Part shown: in pieces, positions 6,483-10,394 of the stretch | Numbering within the stretch: the first letter of the stretch is position 1 | How the letters are laid out: each line of letters starts with the position of its first letter | NCBI GenBank assembly: GCA_910578995.1 | Contig: CAJTSY010000111.1 | Location: forward strand, 2,488 to 12,881 | Reading direction: 5' to 3' | Length of the DNA: 10,394 nt | Source: an uncultured Acetatifactor sp. | Lineage (GTDB): Bacteria > Bacillota > Clostridia > Lachnospirales > Lachnospiraceae | Notes under the pieces: model-generated | Seen by the model: the letters and a program-made list of their open reading frames with translations, nothing else | The model's database searches: none | Told to the model about the DNA's origin: nothing | Position numbers and translations under genes: made by a program

Positions 6483-6636
6483 TCAAATCTCCTGTCTATT
6501 CCGTAAATTTTTCAAGCGCTTCCCCCATTTCCGCACAGTGATATTCTTACAACCGTATCATAGATGGCAGGAGCATTCCTTTTTACTTTGCCCTCTTACC
6601 TTACCATCACGAGTCTATAAATTCCTGAACAGAACC

Positions 6637-8403
6637 TTACATCTTCTCCGGCGCCTCAAATCCCAGCAGATCGATGCAGGTCTCCAGCACGTCCCTGGTC
6701 AGCCCGAGCAATGCGATCAGGCTCTCCCGCCTTGCCGCGTCTTCCTCCCCCAGGATCTTGGTCTCATGGTAAAAATGGTTGAAGGCGTTGGCCAGGTCAT
6801 AGATATAGGCGCATACCTTGTGGGGTGCGATCTCATCGGCGGCGTTCTGTGTCATGGTATTGAACTGCACCAGGGCCATCTCCAGTTCCTTCTCGGAACC
6901 GCCTCCCGCCTCCAAGAGCGTCAGGCCTTCCAGTTTTCCTCCCTGCTCTTTGTACTTATTTAAGATTGATTTAATACGCACAACCGTATACAGAATATAA
7001 GGCCCGGTATCCCCTTCAAAGGAGGTAAACCTGTCGATATCAAACACGTAATCCTTGGCAGCCTGGTTGGACAGATCCCCGTATTTCAGGGCGGAAAGGG
7101 CCACGATGTCCGCCACGGCCTTCGCCTCCTCCTCGGGCATCTCCCGGCCTTCCCGGATCTTGCGGTACATCTCCTCCTGTGTCTCACGCACCAGGTTATC
7201 CAGGCGCATAACGCCGCCATCCCTGGTCTTGAAGGGTTTGCCGTCGCTGCCGTTCATGGTGCCGTGGCCTAAAAACTTCAGCACCGTTTCCGGCTTCACA
7301 AGCTTTGTCTTGCGGGCGCAGCGGAATACCTGTTCAAAGTACAGATCCTGACGCTTATCCGTGATATAGATGATCTCGTCCGGGTCATACAGGCGCATCC
7401 GCTCCATGATGGTAGCCAGATCCGTGGTATTGTACAGGGAGGCGCCGTCGGATTTTAAAATCATGCAGGGGGGCACTTCCTTGGTGTCGGTCTCCTCCTT
7501 CACGTCCACCACCAGGGCGCCGTCGCTGATATAGGCCCATCCGCCCTCCTTCATGTAGGCAACCATCTCCGGAATCAGGTCATTCACATCGCTCTCGCCC
7601 TTCCACAGGTCAAACTCCACATGCAGGCTGTCGTAATTCCGCTTCAGATCCACCTTGGACACGTCCACGATATGCTTCCACAGGGCCCGGTATCCCGGCA
7701 CGCCCTGCTGGAACTTCCGGGTGGCTTCCAGGGCCCTGGCCTTAAACTCCGGATCCTCCTTGGATTTTGCGCTTGCCAGGGGATAAATCTCCGCGAATTC
7801 CGCCTCGGTGATGGGCGTTTCCTTGGGGTACTCGCCCTGATAGTTTTCGTCAAAATACACCAGGTCCGGCTTGCGCTCCTTCAGCTCCGTGATCACCATG
7901 CCGATGGGGGTGCCCCAGTCTCCCAGGTGCACGTCGCCGATGACCTCATGGCCCGCGTAGCGGCTGATGCGTTTGATACTCTCACCGATGATGGCAGGGC
8001 GCAAATGTCCCACATGGAGGGGCTTGGCCACATTGGCTCCGCCGTAGTCAATCATGATTTTCTTTGGTTTTTCCGGCATTTCCAGTCCGAATTTCGTCTC
8101 CGTCCGCATGGACTCCACCAGGTTCAGAAGAAAGCCTTCCGAAAGCTTCAGGTTCAGGAAGCCCGGGGCCACTGCCGCCGCCTCTTTGAAAACTGCGCTT
8201 CCCTTCAGTTTTTCCGCCACTGCGTTTGCGATCATGACAGGGGCTTTCTTATATTTCTTCGCCCCCGCCATGGCGCCGTTGCACTGATATTCGCACAGGT
8301 CAGGCCGGTTGGACAGGGTCACCCTTCCCAGGGAAGCGTCGTAGCCCGCCGCCTCGAATGCCTTTCCCATTTCTTCCGATAATAAATCCAGTATCTTTTT
8401 CAT
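6637..8403 (-). CDS. argS: Arginyl-tRNA synthetase
   Basis: The 588-residue cytoplasmic class I synthetase joins L-arginine to tRNA-Arg using ATP. An N-terminal additional domain (about 1-100, including NRPDLCEYQCNGAM) contacts the tRNA elbow. The catalytic Rossmann domain has the HIGH motif as HVGH (130-133, within ANVAKPLHVGHLR). The KMSKS loop is replaced by FKTRDGG (391-397), a variant form typical of many ArgRS enzymes. GDTGPYILYT (464-473) precedes the DALR anticodon-binding domain, which ends near LDLLGFEAPEKM. The start is ATG 8403 (MKKILDLLSEEM), with GGGAC a few nt upstream. The frame stays open for another 88 codons to 8667, but that text is not synthetase-like and contains the promoter. 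Length and motifs are normal. No T-box leader is visible, so regulation looks constitutive from the promoter at 8512-8540. Confidence 0.97.
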   Translation of the reverse strand: MKKILDLLSEEMGKAFEAAGYDASLGRVTLSNRPDLCEYQCNGAMAGAKKYKKAPVMIANAVAEKLKGSAVFKEAAAVAPGFLNLKLSEGFLLNLVESMRTETKFGLEMPEKPKKIMIDYGGANVAKPLHVGHLRPAIIGESIKRISRYAGHEVIGDVHLGDWGTPIGMVITELKERKPDLVYFDENYQGEYPKETPITEAEFAEIYPLASAKSKEDPEFKARALEATRKFQQGVPGYRALWKHIVDVSKVDLKRNYDSLHVEFDLWKGESDVNDLIPEMVAYMKEGGWAYISDGALVVDVKEETDTKEVPPCMILKSDGASLYNTTDLATIMERMRLYDPDEIIYITDKRQDLYFEQVFRCARKTKLVKPETVLKFLGHGTMNGSDGKPFKTRDGGVMRLDNLVRETQEEMYRKIREGREMPEEEAKAVADIVALSALKYGDLSNQAAKDYVFDIDRFTSFEGDTGPYILYTVVRIKSILNKYKEQGGKLEGLTLLEAGGGSEKELEMALVQFNTMTQNAADEIAPHKVCAYIYDLANAFNHFYHETKILGEEDAARRESLIALLGLTRDVLETCIDLLGFEAPEKM

Positions 8404-8511
8404 GTTCCGTCCCTTTGTCCTTTCTGATTTTCCGTCATATTTCCTGCCACACCAACCCTGTCTGTCCGCTTTTGCAGACATAATCCAGGATGGCAAAATG
8501 TTCTTTTTCAC

Positions 8512-8540
8512 ACTATACCCTAAATCACCGGATTCTGCAA
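8512..8540 (-). promoter_or_regulatory. argS promoter
   Basis: On the minus strand TTGCAG (8535-8540) and TATAGT (8512-8517) are separated by exactly 17 nt, close to the sigma-A consensus. Transcription should begin near 8505, about 100 nt before the argS ATG, making argS independent of cyuA. Confidence 0.65.
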
Positions 8541-8628
8541 CATTTTCTTTTCCCTGCAACTCGCCACTTCTGCAATGCAATAGCGGCAGCTGCCTGTAAG
8601 CAAAACCATTTTGTCTAATCCCTTCCAT

Positions 8629-8665
8629 AAATCTAAGGGCCTGCATGTTTAAAACACGCAAGCCC
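8629..8665 (-). terminator. Probable weak terminator after cyuA
   Basis: On the minus strand GGGCTTGCGTGTTT (from 8665) pairs with AAACATGCAGGCCC (ending 8637), with two G-U pairs and a minimal loop. TTAGATTT follows at 8629-8636. The stem is strong but the T tract is interrupted. The position, about 40 nt after the cyuA stop, fits a terminator. Confidence 0.5.
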
Positions 8666-8704
8666 ATTCGCCGTCTACCGGAAACCAGTTTCGAAATCCT
8701 TCTC

Positions 8705-9976
8705 TTACTCCAGCATCATCTTGATGATTTCCTTATCCGTCTGGTGCATGCCCACTTTGCCGATATACCCCACACAGCTGATGGTCTCCCCTGCATTTTC
8801 CTTTAAAATACCGGTGTAAGCCGCGTACTGCTTGTCCTGCATGGCCAGATGATGGGCCATCATGGATGCGTCGATACTGGAAGCAATCTTGGCCGCGCAG
8901 GAAATCTTGGCCCCGTCGCAGATGATGCCCGGAATGTTGGCCAGGGTATTGTCGATGGTTGCCTTAATCTGGCCAATGCTTCCGCCCACCATATAGGTGA
9001 TGGCCGCAGCCGAGGCACAGGATGCGGAGACAGCCCCGCAGAAGGCAGACAACTTTCCGATAAATTCCTTCTGGTAAATCGTCATAAGACTGGAAAAGAT
9101 CAGCGCCCGGTATAGTTTTTCCGAAGGGATATTTTTCTCCCTGGCATAGATGATTACGGGAACCGAGGAGGCGATGCCCTGATTTCCGCTTCCCGAATTG
9201 ATGATGACCGGCATGTCGCAGCCGCCCATGCGGGCTTCCGACGCCGCCGCGGCATAGGCCTTCATCCGGGTGACGATGCCGTCCGCGTAGGATTCCCGGA
9301 TCACCCTGCCTATCCCCAGGCCGTAATTGCCGGAAATTCCTTCGTAGGCAATGTCCATGTTGTAACGGATCTGCCGCTCGTAGACATCCCTCACAAGCGC
9401 CAGGTCCACCTCATCCGCAAAGGTCTTGATGCTCTCCAGGGAAAGCTTTGTGCGGTCTGTGGAATATCCTTTGTCCGCCAGTTCCTTCGCCTTCTCAAAC
9501 ACTGTGCGGCCGTCTTTTTTGATGGAAACAATATTGGTGTGGATATGCCTTACCTCCACCTCCACAGTATGTCCTCCGCCGGACAGCTCTATGATAAAAT
9601 GCAGCGGTATCTCGGAATCCAGGAATTCCACGCTGCAGCAGCCCTGTTCCAGAAGCTGCTTCGTACGGCTCCTTCCGGCATCATCCGCCTTCTCAAGCAC
9701 TTCCATCCCGGCATCCGAATCTCCTGCCACGCTCCCTAAAATGCAGGCAGTCTCGATCCCTGTCAGGCCTCCCGAGTTCGGAATAGTGACACAACGTACA
9801 TTTTTTATCATATTTCCGGAACATTTCGCTGCGATTTTCTCCGGCTCACAGCCCAGGACTTCTCTGCCCTTCGCCGCTGCATAGGCCAGTGCGATGGGCT
9901 CCGTACACCCCATGGCCGGAACCAGTTCCTCCCTGATGATACTGATAAATTCTTCCTGCAGTCCTTTTTCCAACAT
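8705..9976 (-). CDS. cyuA: L-cysteine desulfidase (UPF0597 / serine dehydratase alpha-like, Fe-S enzyme)
   Basis: The 423-residue cytoplasmic protein belongs to the SDH_alpha-like family that includes archaeal L-cysteine desulfidase and enterobacterial CyuA/YhaM. The expected reaction breaks L-cysteine into pyruvate, ammonia and sulfide using a [4Fe-4S] cluster. Visible support: GCTEP with Cys24 (candidate catalytic base), CSGNMIKN (52-59), INSGSGNQGI (259-268), and Cys313, Cys353 and Cys360. The 40- and 7-residue spacings of these last three match, as I recall, the cluster cysteines of the Methanocaldococcus enzyme. The start is ATG 9976 (MLEKGLQEEFISIIREEL), with CAGGG about 8 nt upstream. 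The open frame extends 32 codons further to 10072, but that text is not family-like. Family members may act on other beta-substituted amino acids, so the exact substrate is less certain than the family. No transporter gene (cyuP) is seen in the window. Confidence 0.9.
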   Translation of the reverse strand: MLEKGLQEEFISIIREELVPAMGCTEPIALAYAAAKGREVLGCEPEKIAAKCSGNMIKNVRCVTIPNSGGLTGIETACILGSVAGDSDAGMEVLEKADDAGRSRTKQLLEQGCCSVEFLDSEIPLHFIIELSGGGHTVEVEVRHIHTNIVSIKKDGRTVFEKAKELADKGYSTDRTKLSLESIKTFADEVDLALVRDVYERQIRYNMDIAYEGISGNYGLGIGRVIRESYADGIVTRMKAYAAAASEARMGGCDMPVIINSGSGNQGIASSVPVIIYAREKNIPSEKLYRALIFSSLMTIYQKEFIGKLSAFCGAVSASCASAAAITYMVGGSIGQIKATIDNTLANIPGIICDGAKISCAAKIASSIDASMMAHHLAMQDKQYAAYTGILKENAGETISCVGYIGKVGMHQTDKEIIKMMLE

Positions 9977-10123
9977 AAGCTTACCCTGTTTAACCTTTGT
10001 CCTTTGCCGTAAAATCGTATCTCCAGTGTCTGTTTTCCCTGTACTGCGCGAACCCCGGAACCGGAAAGGCATTCCAGGCAGGAATCAGCCGGATGGCCAT
10101 TCACTGTAAACGCTGCTGTGTTC

Positions 10124-10152
10124 ATGGTATCATGTTTTCGGTGATACTGCAA
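10124..10152 (-). promoter_or_regulatory. cyuA promoter with an overlapping palindromic operator candidate
   Basis: On the minus strand TTGCAG (10147-10152) and TACCAT (10124-10129) are 17 nt apart. A perfect inverted repeat, GTATCA (10127-10132) and TGATAC (10142-10147) with a 9-nt spacer, fills the region between the two boxes and touches both. A dimeric regulator bound there would block RNA polymerase. Cysteine-inducible control is known for enterobacterial cyuA, but the regulator here is not visible. The -10 matches consensus at only four of six positions. Confidence 0.4.
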
Positions 10153-10342
10153 GATTTAAGTTACCGTTGTTTGCTCGGTTACTGCTCACTCGCCACAACC
10201 GCCCGCGTTTTATGAACCAACATTTCTTTCCGGATACCACTCTGGATAAAACCTTCAAAAATTACCCGTGTTCCAGTTTTTTTACCATATATTCCCATAT
10301 CGGACGTCCTTAAAATAAAAATATGTAATTATGAAAATATAT

Positions 10343-10388
10343 AGGCTCTCGGAATCATGAGCCTGCCGACCAAAGCCCAGCGGTCGGC
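10343..10388. other. Two tandem hairpins at the window edge
   Basis: In plus-strand coordinates the first hairpin has arms AGGCTC (10343-10348) and GAGCCT (10359-10364). The second, directly adjacent, has arms GCCGACC (10365-10371) and GGTCGGC (10382-10388). Both have 10-nt loops. On the minus strand the GCCGACC hairpin comes first, then the GGCTC hairpin, then an AT-rich tail (ATATATTTTC). This could be the terminator of a gene beyond the window, the 3' part of a structured RNA, or an interspersed repeat. Confidence 0.4.
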
Positions 10389-10394
10389 TGAACA

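Larger units (their letters stand above)
8404..8704. other. cyuA-argS intergenic region
   Basis: This 301-base gap holds a hairpin just after cyuA (8629-8665) and the argS promoter (8512-8540). The leader from the predicted start of transcription to ATG 8403 is about 100 nt. It lacks the conserved T-box sequence and an obvious terminator, so I see no tRNA-responsive riboswitch. Confidence 0.7.
9977..10394. other. Upstream region of cyuA to the window edge
   Basis: These 418 bases hold no gene I can support. The visible elements are the cyuA promoter with its spacer palindrome (10124-10152) and two tandem hairpins at the edge (10343-10388). The part between (10153-10342) is moderately AT-rich and includes an 8-nt palindrome GGACGTCC near 10304-10311; I see nothing else in it. 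Confidence 0.6.

Noticed and set aside
7621..8382. Plus-strand ORF of 253 codons opposite argS (and a similar 203-codon ORF at 3959-4570)
   Set aside because: Both are antisense shadows of strongly supported genes, with His/Leu/Arg-rich composition and no domains.
8404..8510. T-box riboswitch upstream of argS
   Set aside because: The leader is only about 100 nt and lacks the T-box core sequence and a terminator/antiterminator pair.
8404..8667. 88-codon N-terminal extension of argS
   Set aside because: The extension is not synthetase-like, overlaps the argS promoter and the cyuA terminator hairpin, and ATG 8403 has its own ribosome site and the expected N-terminus.
9977..10072. 32-codon extension of cyuA
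   Set aside because: Family members begin near MLEKGLQEEF. The extension is basic, low-quality coding text in the leader region.
9808..10152. 114-codon minus-strand ORF overlapping the cyuA start
   Set aside because: It overlaps cyuA in another frame for over 160 bases, includes the cyuA promoter, and has no recognisable domain.
1..10394. CRISPR array, tRNA or rRNA genes, integrase or attachment sites
   Set aside because: No regularly spaced repeats, cloverleaf sequences, rRNA stretches or recombinase coding text were seen on either strand.

Overview
The window looks like chromosomal DNA of a Gram-positive anaerobe of the Clostridia, most likely a Lachnospiraceae-type gut bacterium. This is inferred from the 588-residue arginyl-tRNA synthetase, the Fe-S L-cysteine desulfidase, a small lipoprotein of a type I associate with Lachnospiraceae, strong AGGAGG-type ribosome sites and sigma-A-like promoters. 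Every gene I accept lies on the minus strand, so the window is read from right to left.

Right part (about 6640-10394): housekeeping. The right edge holds two tandem hairpins. A promoter with a palindrome in its spacer precedes cyuA (L-cysteine desulfidase). A weak terminator and a good promoter (TTGCAG, 17 nt, TATAGT) separate cyuA from argS, so argS can be transcribed on its own.

Middle (about 5108-6636): a debris-like stretch. It holds an unidentified frameshifted ORF remnant, the C-terminal half of a GNAT acetyltransferase, an intact secreted lipoprotein with an internal 15-residue duplication, and a 362-base gap with a terminator-like hairpin, a promoter and a second hairpin.

Left part (1-5107): probable nucleic-acid-processing or defence cargo. 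A GC-rich 1019-residue protein joins a WYL-like N-terminal domain, an UPF1/Dna2-like superfamily 1 helicase and a C-terminal PD-(D/E)XK (DUF2726-like) nuclease. Downstream, in visibly AT-richer DNA, a new promoter drives a small gene with a GTG start. That gene is broken by one in-frame TAG, and its reading frame continues coherently for 99 more residues. It is followed by an SMC/OLD-like AAA ATPase without a TOPRIM domain. The ATPase is tightly spaced with another gene, of which only 14 codons are visible at the left edge.

The most interesting candidate system is the ATPase plus its cut-off partner, possibly with the interrupted small gene, beside the sensor-helicase-nuclease protein. Both modules have the architecture of anti-phage systems, but that role is inferred from domain content and context. 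The deciding evidence, the partner gene, lies outside the window.
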